A stretch of DNA of 64,000 bases. Source: Acanthosoma haemorrhoidale (lineage: Eukaryota > Arthropoda > Insecta > Hemiptera > Acanthosomatidae). The DNA is taken from positions 92,029,189 to 92,093,188 of the forward strand of contig OV884009.1 of assembly GCA_930367205.1 (NCBI GenBank), written 5' to 3'. Position 1 is the first letter of the stretch. The number at the start of each line of letters is the position of its first letter. The notes under the pieces were generated by a model. The model worked only from the letters and a program-made list of their open reading frames with translations. It ran no database searches and was not told where the DNA came from. Positions 47,651 through 57,888 of this stretch are shown one piece after another. A program made the position numbers and the translations under genes.

Positions 47651-49257
47651 GATGTAAGATATTAAACTATAGTATCACACACTGAGATACCTGAATTAAT
47701 TTTACAGTACCAAACCGTTTTATTGTTATATCGTTTTATTTTGTATTGAAAAATTATCTCCTCAACTATCACAGCATACAGTATATGTAACTCCGCATTT
47801 TTTGAGCACATGCAGAACTTACTGACAACTTTCCAAGTTTAAACTCGACTAAATAGTAAACCAATATGTTTCAATTAAAATTAATTACTTAAGACTCATC
47901 GCTTCAGCCCTGTCATGGTCACCAAATAAAGTGGAGAAACTTACTAAGCCCAAACTTGTCTTAGTAATAATCACTATACTGTTGAACACATTACTTACTT
48001 AACACTAATTACTTTAGTTCTGTCACACTCGCCATGGAATAGTACTAACCTAAAAAGGATTACATTATCAAATCGTTTATTATTGTTACTCGATTGATAA
48101 AACAAACATTTCTTCAGATATTAACTCTTTGCATTTTCCCGATATATTATAATTATAATTTTGTGTCCATTCACGTTTATTCAAAGATCCTGAGGTTATT
48201 TGTTTCATACTTTATTATCTTTAGATGCCCTACTTTTCTCAGCTAAGCAAAGGTTCCTTTTCGTTTGTAAATTCTTGAGTGGATAAATTCTTCCATGGCC
48301 TTTCATATTCTCTGATTTTACATTATTCTTAGACGACACTTTTCTCTATTTTCTATTCTCTATCCCCCCGTAATCAAATATTATTTTATTATTATTACAT
48401 TGCGGACTTTTTATGAAATACCCATCATATCAACCCTCTTTATAGACGATATATTACAGTTCTTACCATAACTACCATGTGACTTTTGTTACCGATATCT
48501 TCAGTAATAGTGATTATTCTGTTTCTAATATGAAAAACCGGGAACGTCAATACTTCCAACAATAGTAGATTGGAATGTAGATACTTCATACAAAATAATA
48601 ATTGTTCCAGACAACTTTATGAATGCCTAAGTTACAAACAAAAGTCCAGAGTAAAATCTTCATTTGCTGGTGCACGTTAAACTGGGCAGTGCTGTTTATG
48701 GCGATACTCTGAATGTTTCACACTCGTCTGTGTAATAAATGATATGAAATAAAAGTAAGTTTACTGTAGGAAGGAAGTCAAGTGTCTTAAAACAGATTTA
48801 ATGAGGTGTCTCTACTAGAAACCTTAAAACCTGGTGCAAATTTAAACAAATGCCCCAATCAGGTTGGCAATGAACCGAATAAGCTCCCTGAAGACGATGG
48901 GGGAATTTGGAGCTAGCCGAGACGTTACTTTTTACTCTTTTTTAGGAAGCTACATGGTTCGGGTCATTTTTTAAGTGGCTTCTCTATACAAGCAACCCTT
49001 ACCAGGGCGGTGAAAACGAACCAAGTACCTTGTTTTGAGGTATGAATAATTCGCCTAAAATAGACCAATAAATTAGTTTTTAATATACATATAGACACAA
49101 GGTAGTTATAATGTAGAGGAGAATAAAACAAACATGGCTCAGGTCGTCACTGCTATCCCCGTTGCGAACAGTTTCTCCCCATTCAAGTACATATCTTAGA
49201 CATGGAAACAGTGCTCCACCAATCACCGGCGATTCAAACATATTATTATAGCAGCCG
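47651..49257. other. Unassigned AT-rich sequence
   Basis: Nothing recognised. Confidence 0.4.
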
Positions 49258-49710
49258 TTGGCTTATGGTGGAGACAATGACACTCTTCGCCAGGAAGGAG
49301 TCACGGTGTATCTGACCATTGAGGACTGGGTGAATAGCCTGCTATTACTAAGAGCAAGACAAACCCCCGCTACACATACGTCGCGTGTGGAGAAAAAAAG
49401 AATAGAAATCCCTGCTAATGAGACGAGGTTTCCAGGATAACTTCGAGAAAATCAAAACAACCTTCATCGATATCCGAAAATGGCGCAGGACGGATGCAGC
49501 AGCCAGGAGGTGGAGATACCCAAAACTGTCCCAGAGGTGACCGTCAACGCTCACGAAGATTATCCAGGTGGTAGACACTACTTGCATGGTCACGTGGTTG
49601 TCGTAAAAGCAGAAATAAGGTTTGAGCGGTTTCATTGTCTCCTGCATCAGTATTTCACAGCCTTTGTCCAGGATACCTTAGACGTTGATGGTAGTGTTAG
49701 AAACCTGTGA
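49258..49710 (+). other. Unrecognised 151-codon frame broken by one stop
   Basis: Two open frames (49,258-49,440 and 49,480-49,710) share the same reading frame and are separated by a single TAA at 49,438-49,440. The block is clearly more GC-rich than its flanks, which suggests coding or transferred DNA. The predicted product is hydrophilic at first (RVEKKRIEIPANETRFPG), with HYLHGHVVVVKAEIRFERFH later. No domain is recognised. The opposite strand is also open for 100 codons (49,348-49,647), so strand assignment is unsure. It could be a decayed exon or part of an unknown element. Confidence 0.25.
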
Positions 49711-49894
49711 ATACCATTATTTATTAGAGTTAGATTGTTTTTAAGGGAGGGAGTTTCGGTTAAAATGCACTGTACAAAGTGTGTGACCTTTTCAGGTGGC
49801 CTCCCCCCCCCCTATTGGCTGTGTAGATCTTTTTTAGTTAGTTGCTGCAGCAAGTCACCAAAAACAACATGTGTCTGCTCTAAGTAATAGTTAT
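49711..49894. other. Short spacer with C run
   Basis: A 10-base C run at 49,803-49,812; otherwise nothing. Confidence 0.4.
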
Positions 49895-49990
49895 ATTTTA
49901 CTCTTCTTTTAGGTTTTCAGACATCTAATCCTCCTTTAAACTTACCTCCTTCCTTCCTAAATAATCTTCTATCAAGCGATTACCACAGCT
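49895..49990 (+). repeat. Foldback-family arm, solo copy
   Basis: ATTTTACTCTTC, AGGTTTTCAGACATC, TAATCCTCCTTTAAAC, CTTCCTAAATAATCTTCTATC and GCGATTACCACAG match the left arm at 23,559-23,680 (written in parts). Confidence 0.6.
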
Positions 49991-50799
49991 ATGAAATTAA
50001 ACATCAGATATCAGATTGAAGTGAGTGGATTAATTTCACATTGTCTATGTTCTCATTGTTCCAATCAATGTAATATTGCAAACTCACTTCTCAACATAGC
50101 ACTATTAAAGTTGTACAGATATAAATAGGGGTGGCTAAAAGGTTAATATTAAAAGGGTCTACTGTAGTTACATATAGATTTTCGTTAAAAGAACACTTGT
50201 GATGATTAGTTGCAAAAATATAATTATTTTTACCTTCTATTCACAATAAAAGTTGTGTGGAAACGTTATTCAGCTGAAACGAATGAGATAATAAGACCAA
50301 ATAAAGGAGAAGTGCTGCTGAGTGAGTTGCGTGTCTAGGTCCCGCTGTTTACCTTGCTAATGGAAATATCTAGGTGAGAGAAATTTTATACCGCACCTGA
50401 CTCAAAGTGGGTGTTGCCTTTCACCACCTGCTAACTTAATTCCACCGACGGTCCATTACAATACTTCTATATATACATCCACAGGTAATTATATATTGAG
50501 CTCCAATATATAACCGGGAACAGTCAATTATTTAAGGATTGAAGCGGATTAGAGAGACTACTTACGAGACGACTATCGCATGTATCGCCAGATAACTGAT
50601 TGTCTTGTTGTTAAAGAATGATATGAGATAGAAAGATATTATTCATAGATTATTATTATAATATTGTTCCCCTACGAAGCCTCAGTGGCCAAAACGGGAT
50701 GTGTTGGAACTTCCTTGGATACACAACATATATAAGGGTCTAAGGAAGCTCCCATGAAACTGTCCTCCACCATAGTCAACTTCACCTTTCTCTCATTCT
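49991..50799. other. Unassigned AT-rich sequence
   Basis: Nothing recognised. Confidence 0.4.
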
Positions 50800-51122
50800 C
50801 GAAATGTCTTCTGCTCTCCTAGATATGTTAAAATGACCCGGTATTCCATTCGTGGACAAAGAGAAGAAATACCCTGTAACTGACCTTGTGGTCCATCAAC
50901 GTATGCAGGCAGATTCCAAGATGCTCCAGAATCCTGTTTCACGCATGAAGTAGGCTGTGGTTCTAAGGCAGAACATGTGAGCACAGCGTGTTCTACAATG
51001 CCTTCGTCTCCATAGGCAGGACTACACGTGCGGTCTGTTCTCCTAAGCTTATGATGTTTTTGACGAAATCCCTGTGCCCTGTCGTTACCTGCGTACTCCA
51101 GTAAACTGGAAGATCCATGTAG
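50800..51122 (-). pseudogene. R1/I-type LINE ORF2 C-terminal relic
   Basis: Minus-strand remnant of the C-terminal end of a LINE polyprotein. It reads MDLPVYWSTQVTTGHRDFVK, close to the W-x-T-Q-x-L-T-G-H-G-x-F signature found near the end of R1/I-type ORF2 proteins. After a frameshift come RRTDRTCSPAYGDEGIVEHA and LTCSALE, a Cys/His cluster expected just downstream (C...C...G-D-E-x-x-x-E-H...C). The final residues form the 63-codon frame at 50,793-50,984. No RT or RNase H was found upstream. Assignment rests on this motif pair; no search was possible. Confidence 0.65.
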
Positions 51123-52149
51123 CCTTCATCCTATCCCTCATCGTTGAGAAAAACATAATTGTGTGGTATGAAGTTTTAGTTTTCACGATTAAATCCTTTT
51201 GCTAAGAGTCAATAAACATTTTTTCTTACAAAATGCTTTTATTATTTTATTATATTTAACTTAATTAGTTGTTGCGTTGTATTAAACAAGCTTAGCCACT
51301 CACTTCAACCTAATATATAATAATAATTATATTGCTATATGTGCAGTCTTCCATTAGTCTAGTAGACCTATCCCCTCCTAGACATTTTTCAATGGTATTT
51401 ATTTGTATAAAAATTATAAGCCCTCACTACATTCACCGAAAATTATTGCCAATTCCTTACCCAATCACTTCAGTGCCCAAAGGATTTCGACAAAGAGGAC
51501 ATTTATACAGAATGTATGAAGACCAAATCACACCACACTTACAAGATTCATATTCACATGAAATTGTATGATATTGGATCCAAACATTTTTTTTTTAATC
51601 GTCACACTGATTAAACAGCGGTAAATTGTAGACGAGTTGGGATTAACAACCTTAAATACGAAGTCGTTAACGACTAAAAAATTGGAAAATGGATCAGTGA
51701 TACCAATGTACATTTCTTCATTTACTAACACTCGTTTATCGGGAGCAGGATTATCTTCCAATGAAGAGGGCTGACTAACCACATCTCAGTGGACTTTTAA
51801 AATTGAATCACCCTTTGATTAATTCTGGAAGTGGAGGGGGGCCCATAGCGCTCCTCCTGACGGCCTGGAATCAGCATGCTAAACCGTTTCGGAAAAAAAA
51901 TCTCCCTTCTGCGCCAATGTGCTCTAGAGATAAATTGAAATAAATTAAATACAGTAAGCAATAATAAAAAAAACACGGAGTTTAGAAATTATAGAAATAA
52001 AAAAATAAAATGTAAATTCAGCTCATGGTTACTAGTAACTGGTTTTGAATGAACAATCGCTATCCTTACAGCACAGCAGTTTCGGTAACTCCTTTTTTGT
52101 TTGAAAAAATTATAATTGGCACCACTAAGGCTATAAATGATGTGGCTCG
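51123..52149. other. Unassigned sequence
   Basis: Short unrecognised frames (51,332-51,571 plus; 51,528-51,782 minus). A GC-richer patch at 51,825-51,880. Confidence 0.4.
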
Positions 52150-52445
52150 TACTAAATTCACCATATACTCTTCATATAGTATTTACAATATACATGTGCG
52201 TAGCCCATGAATATTCACCTTTGGGATTGTAACCTCCCCTGCTCAGGATAAGGAAGATTCCCCCTTGCTGACACATCACTGCTTGATAATGACGGAGGTG
52301 ATCAAAAGAGAGCCCGAGAGCCGCAGATGCTCCGGGCATGAGTGGCGAATACTGGCCAGTGCCACCACAGTGGCGGCCAGGCTAAAGGAGATCTCGAAGC
52401 TGCTTCCACTTCAATCTCAGCGAAGGATTGTAGGAATGAGTGTTA
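52150..52445 (-). repeat. Degenerate LINE 3' end (minus)
   Basis: AGTATTTACAATATACATG, GTAGCCCATGAATATTCACC, GAGAGCCCGAGAGCCGCAGA, CTGGCCAGTGCCACCAC and AAGGATTGTAGGAATGAGTG follow the order of the LINE 3' end in reverse orientation. Confidence 0.6.
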
Positions 52446-53042
52446 TTAGATAGCGGGCTTACATAATAATGATAACATAATAATATATTTATAGCATACT
52501 AATAAAAATTTAGAGTGAAAAGAAAAGTTTTCGCGATCTATATTAATTAGCAAATATATTAAGGGCAGTATGGACGGTGTTATTGGTGACATAGACGGTC
52601 TTCTACTATTATCATTTACTATAATTCTAAGCATTTGTTGCGTTTTGTGTTCAAGTGCTATGTAGTCCCCTAAAGTCTGTGAGTCCAATGTAGTTTTAGA
52701 ATAAAGTTATAAATCAAAAATTTCTATTCTTTGGAAAAGTGACATTATCTGTTTAGTATTCTGCATAGTTGTCGAAATCGTTGATTAAATTCTTGACTTT
52801 TGATTAAAGTCTTGTATGAGGCTACCAAGTTAATATTTTGTCAAGGTAGAATCCGCGGTATTGTACAGTATCAGACGTCAAGATGCTTAGGTTAACAAAT
52901 AGGGATTACCTATTTAAAACTTCTTTGTTTGTCTAAGAATTAACAACAATTGCACAAACGATATAAAATCTTCATTTGAAAACTTACAATTTGATTCTAG
53001 AGCACTATTAGTTGGGATGAAAGAATTAATTCATACTTATGT
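52446..53042. other. Unassigned AT-rich sequence
   Basis: Nothing recognised. Confidence 0.4.
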
Positions 53043-53212
53043 ATACTCTTGGTCAGCCACCACTGGTTTGTATCCGGTAACGCGTCTGACTGGGAGGACT
53101 TGGGAGGTCTCTGGTCTGTTCGTAAATGAGTGAATGGAAATTTGAGAAAATTTATCACAATGACTTATTGCCCAATAAGGCAGATTGTAATTTTATCAGA
53201 ATAAAGAAGTTT
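53043..53212 (+). repeat. LINE 3'-UTR fragment with internal deletion
   Basis: CTTGGTCAGCCACCACTGG and TATCCGGTAACGCGTCTGAC, then a jump to GGGAGGTCTCTGGTCTG and TTATTGCCCAATAAGGCAGA, ending ATCAGAATAAAGAAG. Confidence 0.75.
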
Positions 53213-53229
53213 AAATTTTTGATTTATGT

Positions 53230-53440
53230 ACCATTTTCATTCAAAAAATATATACATACACATTCAGTCCAGGAGCCCCACCACTCATAGGTAATTCCTC
53301 CTGCCGGGTAGTGGAAGGGCCAGAACTCCCTCTGATTGCCTCTCCGACCGTTTTGCCGTGATGCGAATACCAGAGAGCCACAGACGCTCGGGACCTTAGT
53401 GGGGATGATGGTCAGTGCCCGGACTCCATGACTTGGATTT
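53230..53440 (-). repeat. LINE 3'-UTR fragment (subfamily B, minus)
   Basis: Head-to-head with the previous plus-strand fragment. CAGGAGCCCCACCACTCA, TCTCCGACCGTTTTGCCG, AGAGAGCCACAGACGCTCGG and GGTCAGTGCCCGGACTCC match the subfamily B copy at 37,805-38,115. Confidence 0.65.
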
Positions 53441-54225
53441 CTATTTAAAATATATTGCGAGGCCAATACCCTTATTGTTAAATCTAAGTTTTGAAATAAG
53501 ATCAAAACATTACACACATCGCTAGGTCCAGGATGTGCCGCTTTTTAAAAAAAAATACGTAAATTAAATTACGAGGGACCTGATGAAAGATGCTCCCGTA
53601 GATAAATCTGACGGAGTCACATTAGTTATTTCAAACGTTAATCGAATGATCGTAAAAAAAACTGTTTTTTTTTAGTACTGAAAACGTTCTTTGAGAAAAG
53701 CAAATAAACGTTAGCGAAGCTTAATATTTGATTCTAATTATTAATTAAGCTGCATGAAAGTTTTACTTGAGGCCCTAGAGAAGGTAAAAGTTTAAGCTAC
53801 CTTATAAAAAATGATGTGGGGCTAATAATGAATTAACAGCTCTGAATTTAAAGCCTATCATATCAATTAGGGTACAAAATGGGTGACCTCAACGTCCTTG
53901 TATCGTGTATTCGTGTATTATTTGCCTAACTTTATTGTACTGTTATTACAAAAAGTCATTAAAACAGTCACTAAATTCCATTTCACCAAGGAAGTATCAC
54001 ATTTGACTTGAAATTTACTTTTTATTGACCTCATAAATTTAACGGAGTTGCATTTGATAGGTTTAAAATCCAATGTTTTTAAAGCAAAATACCGAGTATT
54101 TTTTCTTACTGATCCAGATAATTGGTTTTACACAATAACATCGTCTATATTTGTGAAACATTCAACTACAACTACTACCTTGACAGTTTTGTAACCGTTC
54201 ATAACGCTAATATTTATCATCGAGA
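53441..54225. other. Unassigned AT-rich sequence left of the Transib-like element
   Basis: No gene recognised. A chance frame (54,122-54,337, plus) crosses the left end of the transposon, so it is not a gene. Confidence 0.4.
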
Positions 54226-54230
54226 CGTCG
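54226..54230. repeat. Target-site duplication, left (CGTCG)
   Basis: Identical to 56,425-56,429 and directly abutting the inverted repeat. Confidence 0.88.
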
Positions 54231-54268
54231 CACACTGGTTCCTAACGACGAAAAACGGGACAAAAGTC
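54231..54268 (+). repeat. Left terminal inverted repeat
   Basis: 38 bp, identical to the reverse complement of 56,387-56,424. It can be read as heptamer CACACTG, 22-bp spacer and nonamer ACAAAAGTC. Confidence 0.93.
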
Positions 54269-54570
54269 TGCAAAACAGTAAAGTTCGCCTGCAAAATTTT
54301 TTTGCACATTTTTAATGAAGGTGTAGATTGCCCTTGATGGAAAACTGGTGATAAATTTTCCAAAAATAGCGCAAAAATAGTCCGAAAATAGACACAAAAA
54401 TCAAGTGTGACCCATGAATTTCAAAGTTTTTTTTTACGCGACTTATTCAACAACCAAGAAAATATTAGGTAAGTTTTCCACATAGTCATTATTGTTTTTA
54501 GTGTGAAAAAATGTATTTGTAAATAAATACATGTAGGTACACAGCACATAAGCATAGGTAGCTCCTCACA

Positions 54571-55080
54571 ATAAAACTATTACCCCGATTAATGGCTATA
54601 TTTAAAAAAAAAAACATGATGAGTGAAGTAGTAAAGTTGGTAAACATCAGTTTTTAATTCCGTCTTCGTACATAAATCCAGAGAGTTCGTGATTATTATA
54701 ATGTTACTTAGATGAAAGTTTGTAAGGAGATTTTCAGCCTCTTCCTCAAGTTCAATAATTGGAGATTTTTGCCAATTTGGTCTCAATCTTGCAAGGAGTG
54801 GAGAACTATTACCCCAATTAGTGGCTATTAAAAAAAAAGTACTTATGGGCAGAAAAATAGTATATGAAAAAAGTTATTGAAAAATAATGTATATAAAATG
54901 ATACCCACACGCGGTAAAGTTAGTAAACATCAATGTCAGTTTTCAATTTTGTCTTCGTCCAGAAATCCAGAGTCTTCGTGACTATGTGTTGGATGAAAGT
55001 TTGTAAGGAGATTTTCAGCCTCTTCCTCAAGTTCAATTGGAGGTTTTTGCCAATTTCGTCTCAATCTTGAAAGGAGTGGA
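54571..55080 (-). repeat. Internal tandem duplication in the Transib-like element
   Basis: Unit 54,571-54,800 and unit 54,801-55,080 share ACTATTACCCC-ATTA-TGGCTAT, then GTCTTCGT and AAATCCAGAG, GGATGAAAGTTTGTAAGGAG, ATTTTCAGCCTCTTCCTCAA and TCTCAATCTTG. The left unit carries a second, unlinked copy of the last codons of the transposase frame (minus frame 54,589-54,786). Confidence 0.85.
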
Positions 55081-55538
55081 TCAGAAGAAATAATTAAATT
55101 ACGTATGATGTCTTCGCTTGTTGATGGCCTCGATATTTTGCGGGAATGGTTCAACGTAAATCGTTTAAAATCCTTGTTTTTACTTTCTTGAGCTTCCTCT
55201 GATATCCAACCAATCGGTAAAACAGTAGAATCCAGAATCGCTTTTCCGTGGATCAAAATTTTATGAAGAGAGGATGGCATGTAGTACCATTCATACAAAG
55301 AAACATATAGCTCTGCAGTTTCGTGGCAGTATTTTTCAAACTTGGAGGAGTCCACAGAAGCACCAGAAGAAATCACTTGAAGAATCACATAAAATTTTTG
55401 GATCAAGTTTTCGTTAATTTCGAAGATCTCAGCAACAGTTTTCCAATCTCTGAAAAAACGTCGCGCGCTGTTTCCATCGTTGGTTGTACCAGATCCTTGT
55501 TTCGGCACATCCACTAAAATACCAATTTTCTCTTTCAA
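54936..55538 (-). pseudogene. Transib/RAG1-like transposase, C-terminal region
   Basis: A 200-codon open frame, the C-terminal part of a DDE-type transposase that would excise and insert the element. Visible motifs: GTTNDGNSARRFF (residues 17-29), aligning in pattern with the RAG1 segment M-N-G-N-x-A-R-K-x-x. LYVSLYEWYYMP (77-88) follows. LHKILIHG has H92 and H97 spaced five apart, like the RAG1 zinc-binding pair H937/H942. ISEEAQESKNKDFKRF (112-127) has E118, 21 residues after H97, where RAG1 has E962 20 residues after H942. An acidic tail follows from residue 170. Upstream codons stay in frame (RAHEQCRKLDEKRR) but are cut by a TAG about 6 codons before the first ATG. The domain with the first two catalytic Asp residues is missing. 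Family identity is supported independently by the element ends. I also recall similar repeated proteins in other arthropods. Confidence 0.82.
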
Positions 55539-56386
55539 GCTGTGCTAGATATGTTCTTTTGTAGTTTTCATTCTACGCTTTTCGTCAAGCTTCCTACATT
55601 GCTCATGAGCTCTGAAATTTTTTTGAAAGATGTGTGAGCCCGTTTTTTGTCAAACTATACTTCATTGCATATTGATGTTCAGAAATTGAATATAACTCAC
55701 TCAATTCCTTACCTTCGCGTTTGTTCGAACTCCAAATACGGCACTTTTATGGCAGAAACCATGATTATTATCTTTAGGATGGTGGTAACAACTGAGTCAG
55801 AAGATCAACAAGGAATGGACCACATTGGTATATTTCTTTCAATTTTAATAGCGAGTCAAATACTCAGAATGTAAATAAACAGACGCGTTTGTCTCCACTA
55901 ACAAGGATCTAAAATCAAGGGTCGCACTCGGTCGCAGCTAATTTGTGTTCTAATCGCTTCTCCATACTTGTATGAACACGAATCAACTTGATTTTCAGAA
56001 GCGGGTGGAAGCGGAAGATTCATAAGCTTCTAAAAACGTAAATAATGTATAAAAACTAAAATTTTTCTTATATTAAACGATCTAAACGCACGTTATTGTT
56101 ACATTTTCCCGAGTGTGAATAACGTGCTAGCTTCATTTTTTGCCCTGTAAAAGAAAGCCACTAAAAGACAATTTTAAAATAAGCTTGAAATATCTTTTAC
56201 CCGTCATTACAAAACTTGGCTTTTCCTCGCGATTTTCTCGTTTATTCTTAACCCCTTACTCTTTCTTCAAGTAGATGAGCTTACAATATAACGACCAGAG
56301 CTTAGAAACCATCGGTTCTGAATACCTTAGGTACCTCTCTAACAGAATTATAATGCCATTTTATGGCCACGAAGGTGTCAAAAATG
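55539..56386. other. Interior of Transib-like element without recognised coding
   Basis: Between the transposase frame and the right inverted repeat. It would have to hold the N-terminal transposase region on the minus strand, but no DDE motifs were seen. A reading with QVDSCSYKYGEAIRTQ-like residues near 55,950 is unassigned. Confidence 0.5.
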
Positions 56387-56424
56387 GACTTTTGTCCCGT
56401 TTTTCGTCGTTAGGAACCAGTGTG
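56387..56424 (-). repeat. Right terminal inverted repeat
   Basis: Perfect inverted copy of the left end; outermost bases CAGTGTG on the plus strand abut CGTCG. Confidence 0.93.
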
Positions 56425-56429
56425 CGTCG
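56425..56429. repeat. Target-site duplication, right (CGTCG)
   Basis: Matches 54,226-54,230. Confidence 0.88.
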
Positions 56430-57564
56430 CTTGATATCCGTCCCGATCTAGTCACCGTTAGCTCGAACCCTTGAGATTGAAGGCCTGATCTGTTAAAAAC
56501 GTTCGGGTAGAAATCAATAATGCTGTGGAGACACAATTAGTGTTTTATTTCTTAATTTTTACGATTAGTTGACAAGATACCACGCCGGCTCTCTTCTACA
56601 TATTAATAACTCTTCATCAAATAGTTTATTTCTAACAGCTACATATTCTTGTCCGAGTCCAATCGGCTCAAAGCGACAGAGATCCATTGGTAAAGCCCTA
56701 GTGCCATTAAAAAAAAAATTTTGTATAACGCTTAAAACAAAAAATAAATCTCGATACCATGAAGATTTATATTTTAAAAGAATATTTCCTAGGACATCTT
56801 CAAGTCTAACAATCCGAGGGAGAGTATGATGAGGTGCCGACTGCCGACAGTATTCGATTTTTGTGAGTTCTACCTTATTTGAATTACTAAGCGCACCGTT
56901 TTGAATAAGGATTTGAAATTCTAATACTGCTGCTGCCTGGATCTAAATGGGCTATATTTTTTTTTTTTATATCGTACACAGGTTCCATTTAAAATTTAAA
57001 ATTCCTTTTATGGTTCCAGCAAAATTACGGTAGTCATTCCAGCTAATACTGAGCCTAACTATCACAGAGAGTCATGCGTTTATATTCAATTTATTTCCAA
57101 TATTTACATATTTCGAATAATCTTTTGCTGATATGCAATCCAAACAGATTAAATTTATAGAGTCAATACAAAACTAAAATGTAAAATTCCAACTCAAGTG
57201 TGATACATCACGCAAGTTATCCGTTGGTGAAATTCGAATTTATCGGCTGTTTTAATGACTTTTTGTAATAATTGTCTCATAACACATAATAATACAGTAC
57301 ATGGATACATGATACAGACGTTGCGGTCACTCATTATATACCCAGCTTGAAACTACATTTTGTTTTAATTACAAGCAATTAATTCATTATTATTCCTACA
57401 TCATTCTTTATGAAGTAAGTTAAAATTTTAACATTTCAAGGGCATCAAGGAAAACTTTCATGCGAAGTATCATCCTTGTTACACGATCATTTAGAATGGC
57501 ACTATTTAATGGAAAAGTAATGATAAAACACATATAAAGGTAATGACATTACAGATAACGTTAA
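56430..57564. other. Unassigned AT-rich sequence
   Basis: An 86-codon plus frame (56,569-56,829) with a Lys-rich tail is not recognised. Confidence 0.4.
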
Positions 57565-57888
57565 CATACTGATCCTCATGACCTGCTATAAATACGTGAC
57601 AGTGGAAGTCCTGGCAATGGCCAATTTTTCCAATCATGTCCTGAGCGTCTGTGGCTCTCACACTCACGGTCAGCCTCCACTGGCTTGTATCCGGTGACAC
57701 GGCTGACGGAGGAGCGTAGGAAAACTTTCAAGACTCCGCTTCCTCTTTCGCATGCAAGGGAGATGACAACCATGTGGATTTAGGAGGTCTCTGGGCTGTT
57801 TGTTAATACGGTATGAATGAGAAAATTTATCAAAATTACTTATTGCCCAATAAAGCAGATCGTCACTTCATCACAATAAAGAAGTTTC
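57565..57888 (+). mobile_element. LINE 3' end (short ORF2 tail plus UTR)
   Basis: Begins CCTCATGACCTGCTATAA (ORF2 last codons and stop) and then covers the whole 3' UTR to ATCACAATAAAGAAG. A deletion removes the GAGCGAGTGAATGA segment. Plus orientation. Confidence 0.85.

Larger units (their letters stand above)
54231..56424 (-). mobile_element. Transib/RAG1-like DNA transposon, 2,194 bp, with intact ends
   Basis: Both ends carry a perfect 38-bp terminal inverted repeat (54,231-54,268 and 56,387-56,424) starting CACACTGGTTCCTAACGACG. CGTCG flanks both sides (54,226-54,230 and 56,425-56,429) as a 5-bp target duplication. A 5-bp GC-rich duplication and ends starting CAC--TG are hallmarks of the Transib superfamily, the group from which RAG1 arose. 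On the minus strand the element holds a 200-codon frame resembling the C-terminal catalytic region of such transposases. The N-terminal two-thirds is not visible in the remaining 850 bp. It is therefore a decayed or internally deleted derivative whose ends still look usable by a transposase in trans. Confidence 0.9.

Noticed and set aside
54122..54337. 71-codon plus-strand frame
   Set aside because: It runs across the CGTCG duplication and into the Transib-like inverted repeat, so it cannot be an ancestral gene.
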